Below are positions 29,416-43,088 of a stretch of 64,000 bases of DNA, in pieces. The stretch covers positions 1,612,001-1,676,000 of the forward strand of contig NZ_UHIY01000001.1 in assembly GCF_900460525.1 (NCBI RefSeq). The letters run 5' to 3'. The DNA is from Yersinia kristensenii. GTDB lineage: Bacteria; Pseudomonadota; Gammaproteobacteria; Enterobacterales; Enterobacteriaceae. The position numbers and the translations under genes are program-made. A model generated the notes under the pieces. It was not told the origin of the DNA. It ran no database searches and saw only the letters and a list, made by a program, of their open reading frames with translations. Numbering within the stretch: position 1 is the stretch's first letter; the number at the start of each line of letters is the position of its first letter.

Positions 29416-30223
29416 GGCTGATACTGCTTCTCGCCCGACAGCGCTGATTTTTGATTCCGGTGTTGGCGGGCTATCTGTTTATCAAGAGATTCGGCAACTG
29501 CTGCCGGATCTCCACTATATATATGCTTTCGATAATGTCGCGTTCCCTTATGGGGAGAAGTCTGGTGAATTTATCGTTGAGCGTGTATTAGAAATTGTCA
29601 CTGCGGTACAACAGCGCCACCCGCTGGCGATTGTGGTTATCGCCTGTAACACGGCTAGCACGGTGTCTCTTCCCGCTTTACGCGAACGTTTTGATTTCCC
29701 CGTCGTCGGTGTTGTTCCGGCAATTAAACCTGCGGTAAGGCTCACGCGGAATGGTGTGGTTGGCTTACTGGCCACGCGCGGCACGGTTCATGCTTCTTAT
29801 ACCTTGGATTTGATTGAGCGTTTTGCCACTGATTGCAAAATTGAGCTGCTGGGATCATCTGAGCTGGTGGAGTTAGCGGAAACCAAGCTGCATGGTGGGG
29901 CTGTCCCGCCGGAAGCATTAAAGAAAATCCTTCATCCATGGCTCGCCATGCGTGAACCGCCAGATACTATTGTTTTAGGTTGTACCCATTTCCCTCTATT
30001 AAGTGATGAGTTAGCACAAGTGCTGCCAGAAGGTACTCGCATGGTCGATTCCGGTGCCGCAATTGCTCGCCGTACCGCTTGGCTTATCTCTTCTCAGGAA
30101 AATGTCGTTTCTTCTCAAGCAGAAAACATTGCGTATTGCATGGCATTGAATACGGACACTGACGCTTTATTGCCCGTTTTACAGGGTTATGGCTTCCCAA
30201 CGCTGGAAAAACTACCAATTTAA
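29360..30223 (+). CDS. murI: Glutamate racemase
   Basis: The 287-residue product (E. coli 285) makes D-glutamate for peptidoglycan. The two catalytic cysteines lie in the ACNTAST and GCTHFPLL motifs, and the FDSGVGGLSVYQEI and FPYGEKS segments are typical. The start at 29360 (MAIKPLDESIT) lies inside btuB, giving a 56-bp overlap and translational coupling, as in E. coli; a longer frame to 29315 lacks homology. An rRNA operon promoter follows within 60 bp. Confidence 0.97.
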   Translation: MAIKPLDESITSQEVTTSKADTASRPTALIFDSGVGGLSVYQEIRQLLPDLHYIYAFDNVAFPYGEKSGEFIVERVLEIVTAVQQRHPLAIVVIACNTASTVSLPALRERFDFPVVGVVPAIKPAVRLTRNGVVGLLATRGTVHASYTLDLIERFATDCKIELLGSSELVELAETKLHGGAVPPEALKKILHPWLAMREPPDTIVLGCTHFPLLSDELAQVLPEGTRMVDSGAAIARRTAWLISSQENVVSSQAENIAYCMALNTDTDALLPVLQGYGFPTLEKLPI

Positions 30224-30274
30224 CGGCGTTTTGACTAAAGATTCAGCGGTTGAAAAGTTTTTTCAAATTAGGGG

Positions 30275-30302
30275 TTGCAGGCTGTCAGGAACTCCCTATA
30301 AT
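30275..30302 (+). promoter_or_regulatory. rRNA operon promoter P1
   Basis: TTGCAG (30275-30280), a 16-bp spacer and a perfect TATAAT (30297-30302), then the GC-rich discriminator GCGCCTCC typical of stringently controlled rrn P1. The upstream palindrome TTGAAAA-GTT-TTTTCAA (30250-30266) is at the UP-element position. Confidence 0.85.
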
Positions 30303-30394
30303 GCGCCTCCACTGACCGGGAACAACGAAACACACTTCGCCAGGTCAGGAAGAGAAAAGAATGATTTTGACTTCGAAAGAAAACAAATAAATCC

Positions 30395-30422
30395 TTGACT
30401 CTTCAGCGGGAAAGCGTATTAT
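30395..30422 (+). promoter_or_regulatory. rRNA operon promoter P2
   Basis: TTGACT (30395-30400), a 16-bp spacer and TATTAT (30417-30422), with the GC-rich CTGCCTCCCGCG behind. It lies 120 bp after P1, the usual tandem arrangement. Confidence 0.85.
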
Positions 30423-30472
30423 CTGCCTCCCGCGTTACCGTAAGATTCGCCGAAAGGCAAACGGGTAACGAA

Positions 30473-30485
30473 CGCTCTTTAACAA
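30473..30485 (+). promoter_or_regulatory. rrn leader boxA antitermination site
   Basis: CGCTCTTTAACAA matches the boxA consensus TGCTCTTTAACAA with one change. NusB/NusE load here to keep polymerase from early termination. Confidence 0.85.
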
Positions 30486-30672
30486 TTTATCAGACAATCT
30501 GTGTGGGCACTCGCAAGACGATATCGAAGCCTGTTTCGACAGGCAGAAGAAATATCAAAGTCTTGAAGAGTGACCAAAGCAGTACACATTTGAACTTCGG
30601 TTCGAATGCATATTTGCAGAAAGTAATCTTTGAGCATCGCTATGTTAACTCATAGCAAATCAAACAAATCTT

Positions 30673-32215
<1,543 letters not shown>

Positions 32216-32317
32216 CCTAACGATACGCATTGCGCAGTGTCCACACAGATTGTCTGATAGAAAGTAACGAGCAAATAAGGCCGGGCTGAGAAATTAGTCG
32301 GGCTTTAGTACCTTGTT

Positions 32318-32394
<77 letters not shown>

Positions 32395-32445
32395 ACTCAC
32401 CATTCCCTGTTGAGTTGCAGCAATAAGGTGATTTGCTTTTTATAT

Positions 32446-32521
32446 GGGGCTATAGCTCAGCTGGGAGAGCGCCTGCCTTGCACGCAGGAGGTCAGCGGTT
32501 CGATCCCGCTTAGCTCCACCA
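32446..32521 (+). tRNA. alaT: tRNA-Ala (TGC anticodon)
   Basis: A 76-nt cloverleaf with acceptor GGGGCTA / TAGCTCC, the G-T wobble at the third pair marking alanine identity, anticodon loop CTTGCAC and encoded CCA. It is the second spacer tRNA. Confidence 0.98.
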
Positions 32522-32579
32522 TATAAAAAACTATTTCAAAACGTACTGCGGTCGAAAGACACAGTGTGTTGTGAAATAT

Positions 32580-32592
32580 TGCTCTTTAACAA
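32580..32592 (+). promoter_or_regulatory. Spacer boxA antitermination site
   Basis: A perfect TGCTCTTTAACAA after tRNA-Ala, the expected antitermination reload point ahead of 23S rRNA. Confidence 0.85.
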
Positions 32593-32866
32593 TCTGGAAC
32601 AAGCTGAAAATTGAAACAATACAGCTGAAACTTATCTCTCCGTAGATGTACTGAGGTAAGGATTAACCTGTATTAGAGTCTCTCAAATAATCGCAATGCT
32701 AATGTGTTTATCATTGTTGCAGTGTGAGCGAGAAGATACTCAGCAAGGCGTACAGCGCACAGCAACCGGAGTGAACTCTACGTTCATGAGGATTGCGCGC
32801 ACTGCACAACAACGCAGAGTGTGTTCGCAGCCACACCAATAAAGAAGAAACACCTTCGGGTTGTGA

Positions 32867-35773
<2,907 letters not shown>

Positions 35774-35886
35774 ACAACACCAAAGGTGTTTTGTATTTGA
35801 GAGATTGATTGATATTTTCAGCGAAGTTCCGAGATTGGGCTGACTGGCGAGGTAGAGATACTGAGTGGGTTAGTTTAGACAGAATT

Positions 35887-36006
35887 TGCCTGGCGGCCTT
35901 AGCGCGGTGGACCCACCTGATCCCATGCCGAACTCAGAAGTGAAACGCCGTAGCGCCGATGGTAGTGTGGGGTCTCCCCATGCGAGAGTAGGACACTGCC
36001 AGGCAT
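35887..36006 (+). rRNA. rrf: 5S ribosomal RNA, first copy
   Basis: 120 nt from TGCCTGGCGGCC to CTGCCAGGCAT, with the conserved CCCATGCCGAACTCAGAAGTG core. It differs from the second copy at a few sites. Confidence 0.99.
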
Positions 36007-36018
36007 CAAATTTAGCGT

Positions 36019-36094
36019 GCTGATATGGCTCAGTTGGTAGAGCGCACCCTTGGTAAGGGTGAGGTCCCCAGTTCGACTCTGGGTATCAGCACCA
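36019..36094 (+). tRNA. thrV: tRNA-Thr (GGT anticodon)
   Basis: A 76-nt cloverleaf with acceptor GCTGATA / TATCAGC, anticodon loop TTGGTAA and encoded CCA, placed between the two 5S genes as in E. coli rrnD (thrV). Confidence 0.98.
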
Positions 36095-36133
36095 GTTACA
36101 TGGGTTAAAGTTCGGTAGTTGTAGAAAAGAATT

Positions 36134-36253
36134 TACCTGGCGGCAATAGCGCGGTGGTCCCACCTGACCCCATGCCGAACTCAGAAGTGAAACGCCGTAG
36201 CGCCGATGGTAGTGTGGGGTCTCCCCATGCGAGAGTAGGACACTGCCAGGTAT
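36134..36253 (+). rRNA. rrf: 5S ribosomal RNA, second copy
   Basis: 120 nt from TACCTGGCGGCA to CTGCCAGGTAT. Compared with the first copy, the second base pair of helix I has changed on both sides (G-C to A-T), so pairing is kept. Further changes lie at CCTT/CAAT and in the GGTGG(A/T)CCCACCTGA(T/C)CCC segment. Confidence 0.99.
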
Positions 36254-36267
36254 CAAATCAAGTAAAG

Positions 36268-36300
36268 ACCCCATGCCAAAAGCGTGGGGTTTTTGCTTTT
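36268..36300 (+). terminator. rRNA operon terminator
   Basis: ACCCCATGC (36268-36276) pairs with GCGTGGGGT (36282-36290), followed by TTTTGCTTTT, right after the second 5S gene. Confidence 0.93.
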
Positions 36301-36513
36301 CCGCTATTCAAAAATATCTTTTGATCAAGATTCAGTAATTAATAATCGACTGCGTCGTATCATCAGAATATCAACCATCTTTCATATAATACATTAATAA
36401 TCTTATCGATATTATCTATCTAACTAATTGTATTAAATGATTTTTAACATTCATGCAGTATGTAAAATGAACATCTACCATTTGCTATACTGCATATGTT
36501 GAAATTTCAGCAA

Positions 36514-36526
36514 TGAAACATTTTCA
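36514..36526. promoter_or_regulatory. MetR-like site upstream of metA
   Basis: TGAA-ACATT-TTCA fits the MetR consensus TGAA-N5-TTCA perfectly, ~55 bp ahead of the MetJ boxes. The ~210 AT-rich bases before it (36301-36513) show no gene. Confidence 0.6.
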
Positions 36527-36580
36527 GGTTGTCGCAGATTGCTCGACTTTTTATCAAAAAAACGCTATCTTCAGGCATCT

Positions 36581-36604
36581 AGAAGTCTAAACGTATAAAC
36601 GGAT
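36581..36604. promoter_or_regulatory. MetJ operator upstream of metA
   Basis: Three adjoining 8-bp met boxes, AGAAGTCT, AAACGTAT and AAACGGAT, end 17 bp before the metA start. The central box is identical to the one before metF. Confidence 0.85.
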
Positions 36605-36621
36605 ATATCGAGGATATAGGC

Positions 36622-37551
36622 ATGCCAATTCGGGTTCCTGATGAATTACCCGCAGTGAGTTTCTTACGCAATGAGAATGTTTTCGTCATGACCTCATCGC
36701 GCGCAAAAACTCAGGAAATTCGTCCCTTGAAGGTATTGGTTTTGAATCTAATGCCTAAAAAAATTGAGACGGAAAATCAATTCCTGCGTTTACTCTCTAA
36801 CTCGCCCTTACAGGTCGATATCCAATTGCTGCGTATTGATAGCCGTGAGTCAAAAAACACGCCAGCCGAGCATCTAAATAACTTCTATTGCGACTTTGAA
36901 GACATTCAAGAGCAAAACTTTGATGGTCTGATTGTGACTGGGGCTCCATTAGGTTTGGTCGATTTCTGTGATGTTGCTTATTGGCCGCAAATTGAGCGCA
37001 TTATTGCATGGGCAAAAGATCATGTGACCTCAACTTTATTTGTGTGTTGGGCGGTACAGGCAGCATTAAATATCTTATATGGTATCCCTAAAATGACGCG
37101 GGAGACCAAGCTCTCAGGCATTTACCAGCACCAAACAGACAAACCCCTGGCGCTACTCACGCGCGGTTTTGACGAGACATTCTTGGCTCCCCATTCTCGT
37201 TATGCAGATTTCCCCGTTGAGGTGCTCCAGCAATACACTGATTTAGATATTCTGGTCTCATCGGAAGAAGCTGGTGCATATTTGTTTGCCAGTAAAGATA
37301 AGCGGGTTGCTTTCGTAACAGGTCATCCTGAGTATGATGTCGATACTTTGGCGGGTGAATATCAGCGGGATCTGGCCGCTGGTTTGAACCCTCAAGTTCC
37401 ACTCAATTATTTCCCCAATGATGATGCTTCATTACCACCAAAAGCATCTTGGCGTAGCCACGGGCATCTGTTGTTTGCCAATTGGTTGAACTACTACGTT
37501 TACCAAATCACGCCATTTGATTTGCGTCATATGAATCCTACCCTCGACTGA
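36622..37551 (+). CDS. metA: Homoserine O-succinyltransferase
   Basis: The 309-residue product has the same length as E. coli MetA and starts [12 protein letters not shown]. It transfers succinate from succinyl-CoA to homoserine, committing it to methionine. The acyl-enzyme nucleophile is Cys142 ([12 protein letters not shown]), with the His-Glu pair in VTGHPEYD. The fold is a class-I glutamine amidotransferase relative. MetJ boxes and a MetR-like site control it. The rRNA operon lies upstream and aceBAK downstream. Confidence 0.98.
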   Translation: MPIRVPDELPAVSFLRNENVFVMTSSRAKTQEIRPLKVLVLNLMPKKIETENQFLRLLSNSPLQVDIQLLRIDSRESKNTPAEHLNNFYCDFEDIQEQNFDGLIVTGAPLGLVDFCDVAYWPQIERIIAWAKDHVTSTLFVCWAVQAALNILYGIPKMTRETKLSGIYQHQTDKPLALLTRGFDETFLAPHSRYADFPVEVLQQYTDLDILVSSEEAGAYLFASKDKRVAFVTGHPEYDVDTLAGEYQRDLAAGLNPQVPLNYFPNDDASLPPKASWRSHGHLLFANWLNYYVYQITPFDLRHMNPTLD

Positions 37552-37575
37552 TTTTCCCTCTCTCTAAATGTTAAC

Positions 37576-37610
37576 AAAGGCGGCTGAATCGAGGCCGCCT
37601 TTCTGTTTTT
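37576..37610 (+). terminator. metA terminator
   Basis: AAAGGCGGC (37576-37584) pairs with GCCGCCTTT (37594-37602), followed by CTGTTTTT, 24 bases after the metA stop. Confidence 0.92.
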
Positions 37611-37779
37611 GGCTCTGATGGAGCCTATTTCCCTCCCTCTAACTGGTCTGATCTCTTTATTAAACAATAAGTTATCATACAAAAAAGTAATGAATGGAAG
37701 TTGGTTCCTATCTTACTAATATCTACTATCATGTTAACAATATGATAATTAAAGATTAAAAAATTATTTTAAATAAAAA

Positions 37780-37800
37780 TGGAAATCGTTTTTGATTTTC
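37780..37800 (+). promoter_or_regulatory. IclR operator in the aceBAK promoter
   Basis: TGGAAATCGTTTTTGATTTTC corresponds almost base for base to the aceB operator region of E. coli that IclR covers. The 350 AT-rich bases between the metA terminator and aceB contain no gene. Confidence 0.7.
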
Positions 37801-37956
37801 ACGATTAATTGATTATTCTTAGTCCTGTCGGGGTGAAAAGTAACCATAAAATCTAGCCTTCAATTTCCGGTTGGAATGCATTACCCGATACGAATCCAAG
37901 AATGACGCTACATTGGCGTTGATGTGAAAGTCGTGAGATTGGGAAGGGGAAGGGAA

Positions 37957-39555
37957 ATGACACAACAGTTGGTTGGCACGGAGTTAGTTTTCACACAGCA
38001 ATTTACTGCTGCAGAGCGACAGGTTTTGCCGGATGAAGCTATCGAATTCTTAACAGAATTGGTGCTGAAATTTGCACAATCTCGTAGCGAACTCCTTGCA
38101 GCACGGGTATCTTGGCAGAAAAATATAGATCAAGGCGCATTGCCGGATTTTATTTCGGAAACCAATTCCATTCGTAATAGTGACTGGAAAATACAAGGGA
38201 TTCCTGCTGATTTACGAGATCGCCGTGTAGAGATTACCGGGCCGGTTGAGCGCAAAATGGTGATTAATGCCCTTAATGCCAATGTGAAAGTCTTTATGGC
38301 CGATTTTGAAGATTCACTGGCACCAAGCTGGGACAAAGTGATTGATGGCCAAATTAACCTGCACGATGCGGTCAAAGGGACGATTTCCTATGCAAATGAA
38401 TCTGGCAAGATTTATCAGCTTAAACCTAACCCAGCGGTATTGATTGCCCGAGTTCGCGGCCTGCATTTGCCAGAAAAACATGTGAAATGCCAGGGCGAAG
38501 CTATTCCTGGCGGTCTGTTCGATTTCGCGTTGTATTTCTACCATAACTATAAGCAATTACTTGCCAACGGCAGCGGCCCTTACTTTTATTTACCGAAAAT
38601 GCAGTCCTATCAAGAAGCTGCGTGGTGGAGTGATGTTTTCACCTTTACCGAGCAGCGCTTCGGCTTACCGCAAGGCACCATTAAAGCCACGGTATTAATT
38701 GAAACATTACCTGCTGTATTCCAAATGGATGAGATTCTCTACTACCTGCGCCATCACATTGTTGGCCTCAATTGTGGCCGCTGGGACTATATCTTCAGCT
38801 ATATCAAGACACTGAAAAACCACGGCGATCGTGTGTTGCCAGATCGTCAATCAGTCACCATGACTAAGCCTTTCCTCAGCGCGTATTCCCGTTTACTGAT
38901 CAAAACCTGTCATAAACGAGGTGCTTTGGCGATGGGCGGTATGGCGGCATTTATCCCGAATAAAGACCCAGTAAAGAATGCGCTAGTATTGAATAAAGTC
39001 CGTGCAGACAAAGAGTTAGAAGCGAGTAATGGTCATGATGGTACATGGGTTGCACATCCAGGTTTGGCTGATACGGTGATGGACGTTTTCAACAAAGTAT
39101 TAGGGGCACGGCCAAATCAATTAGAGGTTAGCCGCGAGCACGATAAACCGATCACCGCTGCGGAGTTGCTGGAGCCTTGCTCTGGAGAACGCACGGAGGA
39201 AGGGATGCGCGCCAATATCAGGGTCGCTGTGCAATACATTGAAGCATGGATATCGGGTAATGGTTGCGTGCCGATTTATGGCCTGATGGAAGATGCCGCA
39301 ACGGCTGAGATTTCCCGCACTTCTATCTGGCAATGGATACATCACCAGAAAAACCTCAGTAATGGTCAGACGGTGACGAAAGAACTGTTTCGCAGCATGT
39401 TGAGTGAAGAAATGCAGGTAGTGAAGCTTGAACTTGGCGCAGAGCGTTTTGATGGCGGGCGGTTTGAAGAAGCTGCGCGCCTGATGGAGCGGATTACAAC
39501 ACAAGACGAGCTTATCGATTTCCTGACCTTACCGGGCTACGCATTATTAGCCTGA
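37957..39555 (+). CDS. aceB: Malate synthase A
   Basis: The 532-residue product (E. coli 533) from the ATG at 37957 has ribosome site AGGGGAAGGGA; the frame opens at a GTG 11 codons earlier without homology. It condenses glyoxylate with acetyl-CoA to malate in the glyoxylate bypass. Family features are VFMADFEDSLAP with the metal/substrate acidic residues, VLIETLPAVFQMDEILY, LNCGRWDYIFSYIKT and the CSGERTEEGMRANIRVAVQY region with the catalytic acid. It is the first gene of aceBAK. Its TGA stop shares its last base with an ERIC. Confidence 0.98.
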   Translation: MTQQLVGTELVFTQQFTAAERQVLPDEAIEFLTELVLKFAQSRSELLAARVSWQKNIDQGALPDFISETNSIRNSDWKIQGIPADLRDRRVEITGPVERKMVINALNANVKVFMADFEDSLAPSWDKVIDGQINLHDAVKGTISYANESGKIYQLKPNPAVLIARVRGLHLPEKHVKCQGEAIPGGLFDFALYFYHNYKQLLANGSGPYFYLPKMQSYQEAAWWSDVFTFTEQRFGLPQGTIKATVLIETLPAVFQMDEILYYLRHHIVGLNCGRWDYIFSYIKTLKNHGDRVLPDRQSVTMTKPFLSAYSRLLIKTCHKRGALAMGGMAAFIPNKDPVKNALVLNKVRADKELEASNGHDGTWVAHPGLADTVMDVFNKVLGARPNQLEVSREHDKPITAAELLEPCSGERTEEGMRANIRVAVQYIEAWISGNGCVPIYGLMEDAATAEISRTSIWQWIHHQKNLSNGQTVTKELFRSMLSEEMQVVKLELGAERFDGGRFEEAARLMERITTQDELIDFLTLPGYALLA

Positions 39556-39679
39556 TACCCTTTGTCCTTGAAGCTGCAGGGTTGTTAGCTACGTTCGCTC
39601 ACCCGAATCACTGACTTGTGTCAGCTCATCGGGATTCGTTCGCTTGCTGCCTACCCGCAACTCCAATGGCTTTGGATAT
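39555..39679. repeat. ERIC repeat between aceB and aceA
   Basis: This 125-bp element starts ATACCCTTTGTCCTTGAAG at the last base of the aceB stop and ends CTTTGGATAT, with core CCCGAATCACTGACTTGTGT. It is inside the aceBAK transcript, 46 bp before aceA. Confidence 0.92.
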
Positions 39680-39725
39680 CACATTTAATTTAACCCTACA
39701 AAATTTAATAATAAGGAATATCGCT

Positions 39726-41033
39726 ATGACTGCCTCTCGTACTCAGCAAATTCAGCAATTGGAACAGGAATGGAAATCACCGCGCTGGGAGGGGATTACT
39801 CGCCCGTACAGTGCCGAAGAAGTGGTTAAGCTGCGTGGCTCAGTTAACCCTGAATGCACACTGGCGCAGCACGGCGCTAAGAGATTGTGGGAATTATTGC
39901 ACGGTAAATCGCGCAAAGATTATATCAACTGTCTGGGCGCGTTGACCGGTGGGCAGGCGTTACAGCAAGCGAAAGCTGGGGTCGAGGCTATTTATCTGTC
40001 CGGTTGGCAGGTCGCAGCAGATGCAAACACTGCATCAAGCATGTATCCGGATCAATCACTGTATCCGGTCGACTCGGTGCCTGCGGTGGTGAAACGTATC
40101 AATAACAGCTTCCGCCGTGCAGATCAGATTCAATGGTCGAATAATATTGAGCCGGGTAGCAAAGGTTATACCGACTATTTCCTACCAATTGTGGCGGATG
40201 CTGAGGCCGGTTTTGGCGGTGTGTTGAATGCATTTGAACTGATGAAAGCGATGATTGAGGCGGGTGCCGCGGGGGTGCATTTTGAAGACCAACTGGCGGC
40301 GGTGAAAAAATGTGGCCATATGGGGGGAAAAGTTTTGGTACCAACGCAAGAAGCAATTCAAAAGTTGGTCGCCGCCCGTCTGGCTGCCGACGTGCTGGGG
40401 GTGCCAACCCTGCTTATTGCCCGTACTGATGCAGATGCCGCTGATTTGCTGACCTCTGATTGTGACCCGCATGATAGCGAATTTATCAGTGGCGATCGCA
40501 CCGCTGAGGGCTTCTTCCGCACCCATGCCGGTATTGAACAAGCCATCAGCCGCGGTCTGGCCTATGCCCCTTATGCCGATTTGGTGTGGTGTGAAACTTC
40601 AACACCGGATTTGGCGCTGGCTAAACGTTTTGCTGATGCCATTCACGCACAATTCCCTGGTAAGTTACTGGCTTACAACTGCTCGCCGTCATTTAACTGG
40701 AAAAAGAACCTGACTGACCAGCAGATTGCCAGCTTCCAGGATGACCTGTCTGCCATGGGTTACAAATACCAGTTTATTACCTTGGCGGGTATCCACAGCA
40801 TGTGGTTCAACATGTTCGATCTGGCCCATGCTTATGCGCAGGGCGAGGGCATGAAGCATTATGTTGAGAAAGTTCAGCAGCCAGAATTCGCGGCTGTTGA
40901 GCGCGGCTATACTTTTGCATCCCATCAGCAGGAAGTGGGCACCGGCTACTTTGATAAAGTCACTAATATCATTCAGGGCGGCGAGTCTTCCGTGACGGCA
41001 TTAACCGGCTCGACGGAAGAACAGCAATTTTAA
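39726..41033 (+). CDS. aceA: Isocitrate lyase
   Basis: The 435-residue product (E. coli 434) starts [16 protein letters not shown] at 39726 behind AATAAGGA; the open frame upstream runs through an ERIC and is not coding. It cleaves isocitrate to glyoxylate and succinate. The signature [11 protein letters not shown] carries catalytic Cys196, and FEDQ and the ARTDADAA metal/substrate segments are present. It is the second gene of aceBAK. Confidence 0.98.
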   Translation: MTASRTQQIQQLEQEWKSPRWEGITRPYSAEEVVKLRGSVNPECTLAQHGAKRLWELLHGKSRKDYINCLGALTGGQALQQAKAGVEAIYLSGWQVAADANTASSMYPDQSLYPVDSVPAVVKRINNSFRRADQIQWSNNIEPGSKGYTDYFLPIVADAEAGFGGVLNAFELMKAMIEAGAAGVHFEDQLAAVKKCGHMGGKVLVPTQEAIQKLVAARLAADVLGVPTLLIARTDADAADLLTSDCDPHDSEFISGDRTAEGFFRTHAGIEQAISRGLAYAPYADLVWCETSTPDLALAKRFADAIHAQFPGKLLAYNCSPSFNWKKNLTDQQIASFQDDLSAMGYKYQFITLAGIHSMWFNMFDLAHAYAQGEGMKHYVEKVQQPEFAAVERGYTFASHQQEVGTGYFDKVTNIIQGGESSVTALTGSTEEQQF

Positions 41034-41065
41034 TCCGCTGTTTGAATAAAAGTGTTTTTTATCAG

Positions 41066-41085
41066 GAGCCTGCATATGCAGGCTC
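41066..41085 (+). promoter_or_regulatory. Perfect palindrome between aceA and aceK
   Basis: GAGCCTGCATATGCAGGCTC is a 20-bp perfect palindrome in the 77-bp aceA-aceK gap. In E. coli stem-loops here help keep AceK much scarcer than AceA, and this hairpin could do the same by stabilising the aceBA message or trimming read-through. Confidence 0.65.
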
Positions 41086-41110
41086 TGTTCCGTAGGGCTG
41101 GGGGGTTATC

Positions 41111-42838
41111 ATGGCGGTAAAACTGGAACACTTAATCGCTCAGACAATTTTGCAGGGGTTCGATGCGCAATATGGCCGCTTTCTGGAGGTCACTGCTGGC
41201 GCTCAGCATCGCTTTGAACAGGCTGAGTGGCATGCCGTACAGCAGGCGATGAAGAAGCGTATTCACCTCTATGACCACCATGTCGGTCTGGTGGTCGAGC
41301 AATTGAAACATATTACTGACCAGCGCTGTTTTGATGTCGATTTTCTGGCGCGAGTAAAAGAAATCTACACCGAGTTGCTGCCGGATTATCCGCGCTTCGA
41401 GATCGCTGAAAGTTTTTTTAATTCAGTCTATTGCCGGTTGTTCAAACACCGAGATTTAACGCCGGATAAATTGTTTGTTTTCAGCTCACAACCGGAGCAG
41501 CGCTTTCGTGAGATCCCTCGCCCATTAGCGCGTGATTTCACCCCCAAGGGCAATTTGAGTGGCATGTTGCAGCTAGTGCTTAATGATTTGCCGCTGCGTT
41601 TACCCTGGGAAGATCTGCCTCGCGATATTGGCTATATTGTGGCGGCACTGCGGAAAAACTTTACCGCTGAGCAACTCGCGGATGCCCGCTTTCAAATTGC
41701 TAATGAACTGTTTTATCGCAATAAAGCCGCCTGGTTGGTGGGGAAGTTGCGGCTGGCGGATGGGGTCCACCCATTCCTGTTGCCTATCCATCACAATGAA
41801 TCAGGCGCACTATTTATTGATACCTGTTTAACCAGTAGGGCAGAGGCCAGTATCGTGTTCGGCTTCGCCCGTTCTTATTTTATGGTGTATGCGCCATTAC
41901 CGGCGGCGATGGTGGAATGGCTGCGGGAAATATTACCGGGTAAATCGACCGCTGAATTGTATATGGCGATTGGCTGTCAAAAGCACGGTAAAACAGAAAG
42001 TTACCGTGAATATCTCACTTTTGTTCATCAATCTAACGAGCAATTTATTATCGCCCCAGGGGTCAAAGGCATGGTGATGTTGGTGTTTACCCTGCCGTCA
42101 TTTGATCGGGTGTTTAAGGTGATTAAAGATGAGTTTGCGCCGCAAAAAGAGGTCAGTCAGGCGCGAGTTTTAGAATGCTATCAATTGGTTAAAGAGCACG
42201 ACCGGGTAGGGCGCATGGCGGATACCCAAGAGTATGAGAATTTTGTGATTGATAAGCACCGCATCAGTGCTGAACTGCTGGCGGAGCTACAACGGGAAGT
42301 GCCGGAGAAACTGGAAGATTTAGGCGATCAAATCATTATTAAGCACCTGTATATGGAGCGGCGGATGACGCCATTGAATCTCTATATGGAGCAGGCCAAT
42401 GATCAGCAGTTGAAGGATGCTATTGAAGAATACGGCAATGCCATTAAACAGTTGGCGGCGGCGAATATTTTCCCCGGTGATATGTTGTTTAAGAACTTCG
42501 GCGTAACCCGCCATGGGCGTGTGGTGTTCTACGATTATGATGAAATTTGCTATATGACCGAGGTGAATTTCCGTGATATTCCGCCACCGCGCTATCCGGA
42601 AGATGAGATGGCCAGTGAGCCGTGGTATAGCGTCTCGCCCAATGATGTTTTCCCAGAAGAGTTTCGTCATTTTTTGTGCAGTGACCGGAAAGTGCGGCAC
42701 TTTTTTGAGGAAATGCACAGCGACTTGTTCCACGCCAGCTATTGGCGAGGGTTGCAGCAGCGTATTAAAGATGGGCATGTGGAGGATGTTTTTGCCTATA
42801 GACGAAAACAACGATTCTCCCAGAGAGTGATCTCTTGA
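41111..42838 (+). CDS. aceK: Isocitrate dehydrogenase kinase/phosphatase
   Basis: The 575-residue product (E. coli 578) phosphorylates isocitrate dehydrogenase, turning it off to send isocitrate into the glyoxylate bypass, and reverses this with the same active site. Visible are the ATP-binding [24 protein letters not shown] region with its invariant Lys, and the kinase-like catalytic stretch [24 protein letters not shown]. The ATG at 41111 follows a G-rich ribosome site. It is the third gene of aceBAK. Confidence 0.98.
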   Translation: MAVKLEHLIAQTILQGFDAQYGRFLEVTAGAQHRFEQAEWHAVQQAMKKRIHLYDHHVGLVVEQLKHITDQRCFDVDFLARVKEIYTELLPDYPRFEIAESFFNSVYCRLFKHRDLTPDKLFVFSSQPEQRFREIPRPLARDFTPKGNLSGMLQLVLNDLPLRLPWEDLPRDIGYIVAALRKNFTAEQLADARFQIANELFYRNKAAWLVGKLRLADGVHPFLLPIHHNESGALFIDTCLTSRAEASIVFGFARSYFMVYAPLPAAMVEWLREILPGKSTAELYMAIGCQKHGKTESYREYLTFVHQSNEQFIIAPGVKGMVMLVFTLPSFDRVFKVIKDEFAPQKEVSQARVLECYQLVKEHDRVGRMADTQEYENFVIDKHRISAELLAELQREVPEKLEDLGDQIIIKHLYMERRMTPLNLYMEQANDQQLKDAIEEYGNAIKQLAAANIFPGDMLFKNFGVTRHGRVVFYDYDEICYMTEVNFRDIPPPRYPEDEMASEPWYSVSPNDVFPEEFRHFLCSDRKVRHFFEEMHSDLFHASYWRGLQQRIKDGHVEDVFAYRRKQRFSQRVIS

Positions 42839-43088
42839 CGGCGACTGCGCGTTGTCATTTTAGGATTGGGCAGTGCTCAAAATCCTCACGTACTTCGTGT
42901 ACGCTCCGGTTTTTCCGCGCTGGCCGCACCTAAACTGACTTAGCTCGCTACGCCTTGATTGGGATAGATTAACGGCGACTGTGTGCAGGGTGCACCCAAA
43001 TTCTTTTTGCTCGCTACGCATTAATTGGCAGTGAATCCACGACTACTGCGTGTATTCACTCCAATTACCTGTTTAGGTTGTGAGATAA
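42839..43088. repeat. Intergenic block with inverted repeats, candidate dispersed repeat
   Basis: This 250-bp gap between convergent aceK and atoB has no gene. It holds a long imperfect inverted repeat at 43022-43067 (TAATTGG, AGTGAAT and CACG arms mirrored by GCGTG, ATTCACT and CCAATTA). Near 42873-42923 there is also a GTGCTCAAAATCCTCACGTA...GTACGCTCCGG motif that recurs, from memory, in many enterobacterial intergenic regions. The large inverted repeat may act as a bidirectional transcription stop. Confidence 0.5.

Noticed and set aside
36301..36513. AT-rich stretch after the rRNA terminator
   Set aside because: No gene or clear site apart from the MetR/MetJ elements further on; it looks like promoter-side DNA.
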